Assembly (NCBI GenBank): GCA_009691405.1
Contig: SICN01000001.1
Span: 1-64,000 of the forward strand
From: Candidatus Peribacteria bacterium
GTDB taxonomy: Bacteria > Patescibacteriota > Gracilibacteria > Peribacterales > Peribacteraceae
Reading direction: 5' to 3'
DNA: 64,000 nucleotides
Shown: positions 8,864 through 17,200 of the stretch, in pieces
Numbering within the stretch: position 1 is the first letter of the stretch
Layout of the letters: each line of letters opens with the position of its first letter
Made by a program: the position numbers and the translations under genes
The notes under the pieces: generated by a model
What the model was told of the DNA's origin: nothing
The model's input: the letters and a program-made list of their open reading frames with translations, nothing else
The model's database searches: none

Positions 8864-9774
8864 CGTCGCGTCACTGCGATTTCATGGACTGCTTCAATGC
8901 AGGTTTCCAGATGATCGTTCACGATCAAGTGGTCGAAGAGATGTGCGTGGTCGTCGAATGCCCGTAGGTCCGCTTCGGCGATCTTCAACCTCTCTTCAAT
9001 CTGCTCTTCGGTGTCTCTTCCCCGAACTCTGAGCCGATGGAGGAGCGAGGACAACATGCTGCGGCGGGAATGCCCCGGCGGCAGAAGGCCACAACTCAGC
9101 ACCGCGCGCCTTCCGAGAGCATTCACGAGACCCGTGAGCAAATTTAGCTCGGTGACGACGATCGGCAATTTTCCCTTCCTCCAGATCGCATCGATATCGT
9201 TTCGACGATAGCCGTATCGTCTCTGCTCGGATGCGGATGGCATACCAGTCTGGCTGATGATTTCGCCGTTTTGAACCATCGCTTCAAATTTTTCTTCACT
9301 GACATGGCAGTACGGTTCGCTGTCGCCTTTTTTCGCCTTGCGCGTCGTTACGATCGGCACTTGTTCGGCATAGGACGAGAAGAGTGACATCAGTGATCTT
9401 GCGATGGTCGTTTTGCCGACGCCGGAAGGGCCGGACACCGCCAGAACGTACGCGGTCACGGTGAAGATCGGTTCGATTTTCTTCGCGACCACTTCGTACT
9501 TCAGATCATTCACGAAGAGACCGTTTCGCATCGTTCGTATTTTTCGCATATGGGGGACGACCGTTGCGCCGATCGCGGGAGTTATTGAGCCCCGCGTGAG
9601 TTGTGCGAGCGTCTTCGTTCCGTTCTGCAATCGGATGAGTGCGACCACGTACGGCTCCGTGCCGAATCCGGCTGGAGGATGTCGAACGGTCGTGAAACTG
9701 AGGATCGTGCCGAATTGCATCGCCGTCTTCTGCAATGTCTTGATGCGCCGATGGAGAGAGGGGATGCGATCCAT
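8860..9774 (-). CDS. Fusion protein: N-terminal DUF35-type OB-fold, C-terminal guanylate-kinase-like P-loop kinase
   Basis: N-term GTILSFTTVRHPPAGFGTEPYVVALIRLQNGTKTLAQLTRG matches the DUF35 OB-fold pattern, no Zn-ribbon cysteines; C-term AVSGPSGVGKTTIARSL, VTTRKAKKGD, RGRDTEEQIEERL resemble guanylate kinase. Confidence 0.75.
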   Translation of the reverse strand: MDRIPSLHRRIKTLQKTAMQFGTILSFTTVRHPPAGFGTEPYVVALIRLQNGTKTLAQLTRGSITPAIGATVVPHMRKIRTMRNGLFVNDLKYEVVAKKIEPIFTVTAYVLAVSGPSGVGKTTIARSLMSLFSSYAEQVPIVTTRKAKKGDSEPYCHVSEEKFEAMVQNGEIISQTGMPSASEQRRYGYRRNDIDAIWRKGKLPIVVTELNLLTGLVNALGRRAVLSCGLLPPGHSRRSMLSSLLHRLRVRGRDTEEQIEERLKIAEADLRAFDDHAHLFDHLIVNDHLETCIEAVHEIAVTRR

Positions 9775-9779
9775 ATTCT

Positions 9780-10919
9780 TCAGATAGATTCAAGAAGATG
9801 CACGGTGCACGTCGCACCGACTCCGCCGAGATTATGAGCCATCATGCGTTTTGCATTCACGACCTGATTTGGAGCCTGCATTGTGAGTTGTTTCCAGCAG
9901 TCCAGCACCTGTTTTACGCCGGTCGCGCCGATCGGATGTCCGCAGGCTTTCAGCCCGCCGCTGCAGTTGATCGGGAGAGAGCCCGTTGCTTCCGTTTCAT
10001 CGTCCCGAAAGAGTCGGATTGCCTCTCCTTCTTGCGCAAATCCGAAATCTTCCAGATGGATCAGGCTCGCGATCGAAAAACAGTCATGCAGTTCGACGGC
10101 ATCGATGTCGTTCTTGTTCCAGTTTGCTTCTTTCAGGGCAGAGGAGAATGCGGTGCGCGTGGAGACAAACGATGTGAGGCTTTCCCGATCGATTAAGCTC
10201 AGGCTTTCATTCGCGAGTTGCGACGCCGCGATATGCACCGAGGATTCTTTTCTCGTCGAGAGAATGACGGCCGCCGCACCATCGCTGATCGGCGAGCAGT
10301 CGAGGAGTCGTAGCGGATCCGCGACGAGCGGACTCTTCGAAATCGCCGCAGCAGAAATTTCTTTTCGGAATTGCGCGTACGGATTTTTGATGGCAGCTCT
10401 ATGCGAGCATTCCGAGACGAGACTCAAGTCCTCGCGCGTCAGTCCGTACTTGTGCATGTATGCCGCAGCTGTGAGCGCGAAGATCGAGGGAAATGTCAGC
10501 CCCGAAGGCCCGTCTTTCTCAGCGTCCCCCGCATGCATGAGCGCACTCGTGACGGTTTCTCCTGCAACGTCTGTTAGTTTCTCCGCACCGATCACCAAAA
10601 TCGTCTCAGCCTTTCCGCTCTCGAGAAACGCGCACGCGGTATGAATCGCAAGACCCCCGGACGCGCATGCGGCTTCGACTCGGAGTGCCGGCGGATGATG
10701 AGGAAGAAGACTGCTCGCAAACGTTCCGAGGTGCGCCTGCTCCGCTGTTTCACCGCCGACCATGTTGCCGATTATGACCATGTCGATGTCGGTCGGCAGG
10801 ATGTTCGTGTTCATAATTGCCGCATCGACGGCCTCTCGGATCAGATCCGACAGGGATTTCCCCCACAGCTCGCCAAAACGAGTTTGACCGCCTCCAAGGA
10901 CATACACAGTCTCGCGCAT
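9780..10919 (-). CDS. Acetyl-CoA acetyltransferase / SCP-x-type thiolase (archaeal-type)
   Basis: VEAACASGGLAIHTACAFLESG, CSPISDGAAAVIL, NCSGGLKACGHPIGATGVKQ. Confidence 0.9.
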   Translation of the reverse strand: MRETVYVLGGGQTRFGELWGKSLSDLIREAVDAAIMNTNILPTDIDMVIIGNMVGGETAEQAHLGTFASSLLPHHPPALRVEAACASGGLAIHTACAFLESGKAETILVIGAEKLTDVAGETVTSALMHAGDAEKDGPSGLTFPSIFALTAAAYMHKYGLTREDLSLVSECSHRAAIKNPYAQFRKEISAAAISKSPLVADPLRLLDCSPISDGAAAVILSTRKESSVHIAASQLANESLSLIDRESLTSFVSTRTAFSSALKEANWNKNDIDAVELHDCFSIASLIHLEDFGFAQEGEAIRLFRDDETEATGSLPINCSGGLKACGHPIGATGVKQVLDCWKQLTMQAPNQVVNAKRMMAHNLGGVGATCTVHLLESI

Positions 10920-10960
10920 AGGACTGCGGGATTGTACAGGAAAACAGCCTTGGGAAGTAG

Positions 10961-11998
10961 TCAGGAGAGGATTTTGCTCTCCTGCAAATACTCCGCATAC
11001 GAGAGATGCCGAAGCTCTTTTTCGGTGTTTCCAACTGGAAGCGGTGTGCCGTCTCGAAGCATCGTGAAGAGAAAGGCGTCCGATCCAGCACCCGAGCCGT
11101 AACTGACAAGCAGGATTTTTTGATCTTTCTTCGCGTGCTCGAGAACGAACGTCAGTCCGAGAGGGGAGCAGGCCGAGTACGTGTTGCCGATATGGGGAAC
11201 AATGAACCCGAGCTTCAGCTGCTCTTCGGTGACCCCGAGCTTCTTTGCCACTTGCAGCGGGAACTTCGCGTTCGGCATATGAAGGACGACGTGATCAATC
11301 TCACTCGGCTTGAGTTTTGCTTCTTCCAGAATTTTTTTTGCCGTCAGTTCGATGTGATGAAAGTATGCGGGTTCACCCGTGAATCGTCCTGCGTGGGACG
11401 GGTATTTCTCTTCTGCATTGCGCCAGAAGTCCGGAGTATCGGTCGTGTAGGAGAGCGTGCGGTCGATCGAACAGATTCCTGCGTGAGTTTTCGTCGGCAG
11501 TCCGATCACGAAGGCAGCGGCACCCGCGGCAGCCGAGTACTCAAGGACATCTCCGGGCTTGCTCTGGGCGGTGTCCGAACCGATCGCGAGCCCGCATTTG
11601 ATCTGTTTACTGAGAGCCATCGCATCCACGATTTGCATCGCTGCAGTGCCGGCTTTGCAGGCGAATTCCAGATCGGCGGCATGGCAGAAGTGATTCACAC
11701 CGAGCGCGCTTACGAGCATGCCGCTCGTGGGTTTGACCGCGTACGGATGACTTTCCGATCCGACGAACAATGCGCCGACTGCTTGTGGGTCGATGTTCCC
11801 GGTTTGCAGAGCAATCTTCGCCGCTTCCCATGCGATCGTGAAGGTGTCTTCATCGGACGACGGTACGGACTTCTCGAGAATGCCGAGCTGATCCGCTTGT
11901 TCCGTTCCGCGCTTCCAGTGAGTGGCAATCACCTTTGCTTCGATACGGTTTCCAGGGATATAGCGACCGAAACTGAGGATACAGGCGTGCATGAGCAT
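10961..11998 (-). CDS. Hydroxymethylglutaryl-CoA synthase (archaeal-type)
   Basis: EDTFTIAWEAAKIAL, DLEFACKAGTAAMQ, HMPNAKFPLQVAKKLG, GNTYSACSPLGL, SYGSGAGSDAF. Confidence 0.92.
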   Translation of the reverse strand: MLMHACILSFGRYIPGNRIEAKVIATHWKRGTEQADQLGILEKSVPSSDEDTFTIAWEAAKIALQTGNIDPQAVGALFVGSESHPYAVKPTSGMLVSALGVNHFCHAADLEFACKAGTAAMQIVDAMALSKQIKCGLAIGSDTAQSKPGDVLEYSAAAGAAAFVIGLPTKTHAGICSIDRTLSYTTDTPDFWRNAEEKYPSHAGRFTGEPAYFHHIELTAKKILEEAKLKPSEIDHVVLHMPNAKFPLQVAKKLGVTEEQLKLGFIVPHIGNTYSACSPLGLTFVLEHAKKDQKILLVSYGSGAGSDAFLFTMLRDGTPLPVGNTEKELRHLSYAEYLQESKILS

Positions 11999-12022
11999 GG
12001 GATTATATCATTCTATTTGAGC

Positions 12023-13189
12023 TTATCTCGCGAGCGTGTTGTGTGCTTTCGCCAGATCATGAGTTGCTTGCGCCGCAAGGAGCGATACCTCTCCTGCTAG
12101 CACCGCCGCAGCGATGCTCTCCGCAAGTTGCTGCTTGATCGGCAGACCGGATTTATTTTTCAGAAGCAGATTCAAGCACTGTGCCTGACCCGGCAATGTC
12201 GTTCCACCACCGCGAACACCGACTAAGATTGCAGGAATTCGTACGCGGACAGAAAGTCCGCTCCCTAGATCTTCCACGGTCGTATCTGCGAGCGATCCTT
12301 CGACCGTGTGCGCGATATCTTGTCCCGTTGCGAGATAGAGAGCGGCGATGATGTTCGCCGCGTGCAAATTGCTGCCGAGAGCTCCGGCAAGTGTTGATCC
12401 ATGAATCAGCTTTGCCTGTGCGACCTGCATCATCGCTTCGGGCGTTGTCTTCAGTACGTCTTCGATGATTTCTTTCGAGAGAATCACACTCGCGTGCACT
12501 TCGTATCCGCGACCGAGATCGTGCGTGCGTTTGCTTGGCTTCTTATCACTGTCCACATTGCCCGCAATCGTCACGCACCGAATGCCTGTCACTGTGGTAA
12601 CTACCCAATCCGCTATTGCCTGAGCTGCGAAAGTCACCATGTTCATGCCCATCGCTTCATCCGTATCGCAGGAAATTGTGAGGAACACATACTGTTTCTG
12701 AAGATCGAGCGTGAAAGCTTTCACAGTGAGATGACTGCTCGTTGCTTGTGCGGCGGCTTTCCAGAGAGTTTCTTTGGTTCGCAGTGTGTCCACAAGTTCT
12801 TGCACTTTTCCCGATGACGGTGCGCGGAAGGCAATTGATCGCGTGATGCCGTGATGGATGGCTTTCGTGATGCTTACTCCGGCTATCGATGTCGCTTTGC
12901 ACCCCCTGTTGATACTCGCTACGAGTGCACCTTCGGTTGTGGCGATCGGAAGATGGAGTTCGGTACTGTGATTATTTGAGAATGTGAGTTTTAAAGGTCC
13001 TGCGTAACCGACAGGAACAGAGACGACCCCGAACATCTGTTCACAGTTTTTCTTCTCGCTCTCGCCGATGACGTTTTCATTCGGTTCGAGATGACTGAGG
13101 CTGAAGCTGAGTTCTCGTTCGATGAGTGTGCGACGCTGGTTGATGCGCTGTGATGAGCTCAGTTGTTCTGGGAGGTTACGGAGGTCCAT
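12023..13189 (-). CDS. Hydroxymethylglutaryl-CoA reductase, class I-like
   Basis: ENVIGESEKKNCEQMFGVVSVPVGYAGPL, ATTEGALVASINRGCKA, GSTLAGALGSNLHAANIIAALYLATGQD; likely start MDLRNLP at 13189. Confidence 0.93.
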   Translation of the reverse strand: MDLRNLPEQLSSSQRINQRRTLIERELSFSLSHLEPNENVIGESEKKNCEQMFGVVSVPVGYAGPLKLTFSNNHSTELHLPIATTEGALVASINRGCKATSIAGVSITKAIHHGITRSIAFRAPSSGKVQELVDTLRTKETLWKAAAQATSSHLTVKAFTLDLQKQYVFLTISCDTDEAMGMNMVTFAAQAIADWVVTTVTGIRCVTIAGNVDSDKKPSKRTHDLGRGYEVHASVILSKEIIEDVLKTTPEAMMQVAQAKLIHGSTLAGALGSNLHAANIIAALYLATGQDIAHTVEGSLADTTVEDLGSGLSVRVRIPAILVGVRGGGTTLPGQAQCLNLLLKNKSGLPIKQQLAESIAAAVLAGEVSLLAAQATHDLAKAHNTLAR

Positions 13190-13203
13190 GAGAGCAGAAT
13201 ATG

Positions 13204-13231
13204 TTCTTTCTTTGTTTGTGCAAAGAAAGAA
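13204..13231. repeat. Perfect 11-bp inverted repeat ttctttctttg-N6-caaagaaagaa just upstream of HMG-CoA reductase
   Basis: Read directly; lies 15 nt 5' of the reductase start codon on the minus strand. Confidence 0.8.
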
Positions 13232-13245
13232 CCAAAGAAAGCACA

Positions 13246-13321
13246 GCGCGCCAATTCCCGCCAGCTCACCCCCATCAGCCTTCGCCAAGGCTACGGCCGA
13301 CAAGCCTGTGGCGCGCGCCAA
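13246..13321. repeat. Mini-repeat element (core cagccttcgccaaggctacggccgacaagcc at 13276-13306) bounded by 9-bp direct repeats gcgcgccaa
   Basis: gcgcgccaa at 13246-13254 and 13313-13321; core shared with elements near 44194 and 63465. Confidence 0.65.
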
Positions 13322-13342
13322 CCCTTTGGATGTCGCTTTACT

Positions 13343-14338
13343 TCACGACAGATGCGATGCTCCTCCCGTTTTTGCCTTAAAAATTATGCAATCCTTCTGC
13401 GCTTCCGCAAAAGCTACCACTGCCGCAAGGCTGTCTCCGGTGCAGATCAAATGCACGGTTGGCCCCGCGTCCATTGTATACAGCACGTTCAGTTTGTCGC
13501 TTTTTCTCAGACGCTCGATGTCGCGGATGATCCGGTGGGTTGCGTTGGAAAGATACTGCAGAGACGGGGTCTGCGTTTGCATTACGCGGTGCATCTCGAG
13601 TGCGTCTTCCTCGGAAACTTTTCTGAGTTTCTCAAAATCTTTTGTTTCGAGTGCGCTGATGCATTCCTGCATTCGTCTTGGAATTTCGTTGAGCCGCTTT
13701 GCAAACAGTGGGCTTGTTGCGGCTTTCGCATGGCCTTCCGTCGATCCGACTTTTTTCTCTTTCTGGTCGGGTACGAGAATGATGTCGTGAAGCATCCAGT
13801 CCTGTTCGCTTGCGATTTGTCTTCCGTATGCCGAACCGATGCCCTCGCCGTGATTTTCGAGCGCAACATAGCCGCCGAAGCTGTTGCGTGCGCCCGATCC
13901 TGCGCCAAGCCTGCCGAGGATGCTGATTTCTTTCCGTGAGAGAGCGTCGCCTTTCACGAGAGCGCCGTAGGCTTCCGCGAGACAACTGAAGACAGCGGCA
14001 GATGATGCGATACCGATGGCGGGTGGGACGCCGGAGTGAATGACGATAGAAACGTTTTCAGGAAGTTCTTCATCGCGCCCGATGGTTCGGAGAAATTCCT
14101 TCGACAGTGCGTAGTGTTTCTCAAGCCTTGCAATGGACGCATCGCTCTGGGGTTTTTCGACGCCGTCATGATCGTACGATTGCACCGAAATTTTTTCAGC
14201 CAGTTCAATCGCTACGCGCACTGTTGGGAAATCCAGCACCATCGACACAGAGTCGGCAGCCGGAAGGCGCCACTCATTATTGCGATTGCCCCAATACTTG
14301 ATGAGAGCGATGTTTGGTGAGGAGTGAGCGTGGATCAT
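13343..14338 (-). CDS. mvaD: Diphosphomevalonate (or phosphomevalonate) decarboxylase, GHMP family
   Basis: SSPNIALIKYWGNRNNEWRLPAADSVSMVL, GAGSGARNSFGGYVALE, MDAGPTVHLIC. Confidence 0.85.
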   Translation of the reverse strand: MIHAHSSPNIALIKYWGNRNNEWRLPAADSVSMVLDFPTVRVAIELAEKISVQSYDHDGVEKPQSDASIARLEKHYALSKEFLRTIGRDEELPENVSIVIHSGVPPAIGIASSAAVFSCLAEAYGALVKGDALSRKEISILGRLGAGSGARNSFGGYVALENHGEGIGSAYGRQIASEQDWMLHDIILVPDQKEKKVGSTEGHAKAATSPLFAKRLNEIPRRMQECISALETKDFEKLRKVSEEDALEMHRVMQTQTPSLQYLSNATHRIIRDIERLRKSDKLNVLYTMDAGPTVHLICTGDSLAAVVAFAEAQKDCIIFKAKTGGASHLS

Positions 14339-14352
14339 GGAAGTATCGGCGA

Positions 14353-14422
14353 ACGCGGCAAGCATGCCGCTCCCATTGTATCCAAAGTATTGAACTCATG
14401 GGGAGCGCGATGCTTCGCGCGT
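14353..14422. repeat. Palindromic element: two ~23-bp inverted arms (acgcggcaagcatgccgctccca / tggggagcgcgatgcttcgcgcgt)
   Basis: Arms at 14353-14375 and 14399-14422; fills most of the mvaD/mvk intergenic gap; arm recurs at 57071-57093. Confidence 0.8.
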
Positions 14423-14424
14423 CG

Positions 14425-15249
14425 TTATGGCAGCACGAGCACCATTCCGCCGCCCCCCGACCTGCTTCCCGCACCGAGGATCTTTGCAGCTCCGCCGTTC
14501 ACTTCGATTTCCGCGATCATCGTTTGCACGCTTTCGGGTACCACGCCGAGTGCGATTTGCGCGCGGTGATGGTCGTGCAGAACATCTCGAATCGATTCTC
14601 CTTCAAGAATTCTCTCCGTGCAGCGACCGATCGTGTCGATCGCTTGTCGCACTTCGGGTTCGTTATCTTCGTAGCGTGAGCGTATCCATGCAACCAGTGT
14701 GGGAGTCGGCTCGGACGGATTGCCGGTGTCGATCAGTTTCATGCCGCGGAGAAGCTCCGAAGACAATTCGATTTGTTCTGGTACCCTGTCTTTCTCGAAG
14801 AGGATCGGTTTCTCTTCCCAGATGACCGTGAAGTCGATGCCGCTGTTGCCTGTATTCATTTCGTTCTCCAATTCGAGTGCAATTTTTGCTGAGTCCGGAC
14901 CGATAAGGCAGCGGCACATGGCGATGATGAGGGATGTCGAGCTGCCCATGCCTTTTCCGAGGGGCAAAGCATTCTCGATCGTGAGTGTGCCGGAGACAGG
15001 CTTCGCTTTGTTGATGATTTTTTCAGCGACCTTCCGTGCATAATCGATCCAAAGTGCCCCCACCCCTTCCCCTCCCCCGAGAGGGGAGGGGACGAAATGG
15101 ATGGTGATGCCATTATTCTTTTGGCTTTCCTCCAATGTGATGTTCATTCTCAAATCTGACGGTATCGCGATGCCGCGTTTGCCGAAGAGCACGGCATACT
15201 CGCCGCTGAGGATGATTTTGCCGGAGGCGGACGCAGAACGTGTCTTCAT
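14425..15249 (-). CDS. Mevalonate kinase-like GHMP kinase
   Basis: SASGKIILSGEYAVLFGKRGIAIP, ALPLGKGMGSSTSLIIA, KILGAGSRSGGGGMVLVL. Confidence 0.85.
   Translation of the reverse strand: MKTRSASASGKIILSGEYAVLFGKRGIAIPSDLRMNITLEESQKNNGITIHFVPSPLGGGEGVGALWIDYARKVAEKIINKAKPVSGTLTIENALPLGKGMGSSTSLIIAMCRCLIGPDSAKIALELENEMNTGNSGIDFTVIWEEKPILFEKDRVPEQIELSSELLRGMKLIDTGNPSEPTPTLVAWIRSRYEDNEPEVRQAIDTIGRCTERILEGESIRDVLHDHHRAQIALGVVPESVQTMIAEIEVNGGAAKILGAGSRSGGGGMVLVLP
15057..15093. repeat. In-frame GC-rich palindrome CCCCTCCCC-N5-GGGGAGGGG inside mevalonate kinase
   Basis: Perfect 9-bp stem at 15069-15077/15083-15091; translated as PSPLGGGEGVG. Confidence 0.75.
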
Positions 15250-15261
15250 AGCATGGATTCT

Positions 15262-15963
15262 TTAACCGCCGAATCTTCTCTTTCTTCGTTCATACTCTTT
15301 CAGTGCGGCATCGAGATCATCGACCCCGATATCGGGGAAGTATTTCGGGCTGAAGATCCATTCGGCGTACGCGCTCTGCCAGAGGAAAAAATTGCTTGTG
15401 CGTTGTTCGCCCGAAGAACGGAGGATGATGTCGATTGCGGGGAGCTCCGGATGGTCGAGATGTTGACGAATGGATTCTTCCGTGACCGCGGGCAGGGATG
15501 CCCGCACTGTTTGCGTGTGCAATTTTTCTATCGCTCTCACCACTTCATCTTTTCCTCCGTAGTCGACTGCAAGGTGCAGGGTGAAACCGGTCTCATCTTT
15601 TGTTGCTTCTTCCGTTTGCTCGATCAGCGTGCGAAGCGAAGTTGGAATGCGATCACGTCTTCCCGAATGCACGAAGCGTGTGTGATTTTCTTTCAGTTCA
15701 CGTCCCTCTTTTCGAAGATACTCTTCAAGCATCGTCATGAGCATCGAAATTTCTTTTTTGTCGCGCTTCCAATTTTCGGTCGAGAAGCACCAAACCGTGA
15801 GGACATTCACTCTCGGGTCTTTCCTGCACCAGTCCGTGAGCGTGCGGAAATTCTCGACGGCCTTCTCGTGACCTTTCCACACGGCTTCCAGCTTGTGTTC
15901 TTTTGCCCATCGACGATTGCCGTCGGGGATGATGGCAAGATGGAGTAAAGGTGTGTCGATCAT
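15262..15963 (-). CDS. uppS: Undecaprenyl (isoprenyl) diphosphate synthase
   Basis: HLAIIPDGNRRWAKEHKL, TVWCFSTENWKRDKKE, DIILRSSGEQRTSNFFLWQSAYAEW. Confidence 0.95.
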   Translation of the reverse strand: MIDTPLLHLAIIPDGNRRWAKEHKLEAVWKGHEKAVENFRTLTDWCRKDPRVNVLTVWCFSTENWKRDKKEISMLMTMLEEYLRKEGRELKENHTRFVHSGRRDRIPTSLRTLIEQTEEATKDETGFTLHLAVDYGGKDEVVRAIEKLHTQTVRASLPAVTEESIRQHLDHPELPAIDIILRSSGEQRTSNFFLWQSAYAEWIFSPKYFPDIGVDDLDAALKEYERRKRRFGG

Positions 15964-16490
15964 GATTGCAGAGAGGAGAGTGCTTTCGGAAGTCCAAGAT
16001 GGAACCATGGTGCGTATTGATCTTTCTTCGCTGCCATATCGGACGACAGTGCAGCAAGGCTGATCCATTGCCACTCCAATACTTCTTCGGGATTCGAATT
16101 CATATGCTGATCTTCCGGAACGATGCCTGTGAGAATCGTATCGTACTCATCTTCGACTCCATGTCCGCTCGGATCCTCCGCGCGATAGGTGAATGAGGGT
16201 CCTTCTTCAAGCGCACAGGTGAAGCCAAGTTCTTCTTGAAGTCTTCTTTCTCCGGCTTCACTTGAAGACTCTCCGCGCAAGGGATGACTGCAGCACGTGT
16301 TTGCCCAGAAGAGAGGCCACAGCATTTTCTTCGCGCTCCTCTTTTGTATGATCATCTTCGACTTCTCCGGATTGAAGACGTAGACCGAGAACGCGCGATG
16401 TCGGATACCGGTTCCCGTATGTGCGGCAAGAAGCCCCACATCGCCGAGGTCGCTGCCTGCTTCGTCCGTATGGATAACGGTGCGTGTCAT
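15960..16490 (-). CDS. idi: Isopentenyl-diphosphate delta-isomerase, type I
   Basis: GTGIRHRAFSVYVFN, WANTCCSHPLRGES, RLQEELGF, EVLEWQWIS; ATGA overlap with uppS. Confidence 0.9.
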   Translation of the reverse strand: MTRTVIHTDEAGSDLGDVGLLAAHTGTGIRHRAFSVYVFNPEKSKMIIQKRSAKKMLWPLFWANTCCSHPLRGESSSEAGERRLQEELGFTCALEEGPSFTYRAEDPSGHGVEDEYDTILTGIVPEDQHMNSNPEEVLEWQWISLAALSSDMAAKKDQYAPWFHLGLPKALSSLQS

Positions 16491-16572
16491 GGGAAAAGTG
16501 TATCCCAAAGGGGGAGTAAATGTCTTGCGCTTCAGTTGAATCCGTTTGCCTATCGGCGGTACGATAGCATTC

Positions 16573-17196
16573 ATGGATTTCAGCCATACTCTCAGGAAGC
16601 AGCGTCTTGCTTTGGGGCTTGCAGTCGTTGCGGGACTTTCTTTTGCTTATGCCGCCGTTCGCGATCTTCAGGAAGATGTTTCAAAGACACGCTTCACCGG
16701 CGTTATCACAGCGCTCGCAAAAGACGATGCATCGGGCAGCCACAATTACGATATGTTCCTCAAAGTCGATACGGTGACGGGTGATGCTACCGACTTCAAA
16801 CACAGGAACGAAATCAGCGTCGATTCCTTCAGTTGGAACGAGTCCCGCGCGATCGGCGCGCCGCGCCCTTCGATGGACGCCTTCGTCGTGACCATGCCTG
16901 GGAGCAGCGCATCGCCGAAATTGTTTCTCTACGGTGCCGGCGGCACGAGAATTCCGAGAGTCGCTTTGAGCGTGAAAATGAAGGGGGGTAGTGAAGATTT
17001 CCTCAAGTGGGTGCTGACCGATGCACAAGTGCTCTCCTATAAGACCGTCACCAATACGCACGGGGACGGAGTGATGGACCAGGTCACGTTTAGTTTTGCG
17101 AAGATCGAAACAGAGATGCACCAAGTGCTCCCCGACGGTTCCCTCGGCCCCGCGGCAAAAGCCGGGTGGGATCAGAGGACGAACAAGGCGAATTGA
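16573..17196 (+). CDS. Hcp-like (T6SS tube protein / DUF796 family) protein with N-terminal signal/TM segment
   Basis: YDMFLKVDTVTGDATDFKHRNEISVDSFSW...SPKLFLYGAGGTRIPRVALSVKMKGG...FLKWVLTDAQVLSY...VTFSFAKIETEMHQVLPDGSLGPAAKAGWDQRTNK matches the Hcp family pattern. Confidence 0.82.
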   Translation: MDFSHTLRKQRLALGLAVVAGLSFAYAAVRDLQEDVSKTRFTGVITALAKDDASGSHNYDMFLKVDTVTGDATDFKHRNEISVDSFSWNESRAIGAPRPSMDAFVVTMPGSSASPKLFLYGAGGTRIPRVALSVKMKGGSEDFLKWVLTDAQVLSYKTVTNTHGDGVMDQVTFSFAKIETEMHQVLPDGSLGPAAKAGWDQRTNKAN

Positions 17197-17200
17197 TATT

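Noticed and set aside
11006-12100. 364-aa plus ORF
   Set aside because: Antisense to HMG-CoA synthase, composition of a shadow ORF (Arg/Cys-rich, no motifs).
16573-17196. Evidence for a type VI secretion system
   Set aside because: Only an Hcp-like protein is present; no VgrG, sheath or baseplate genes are visible.
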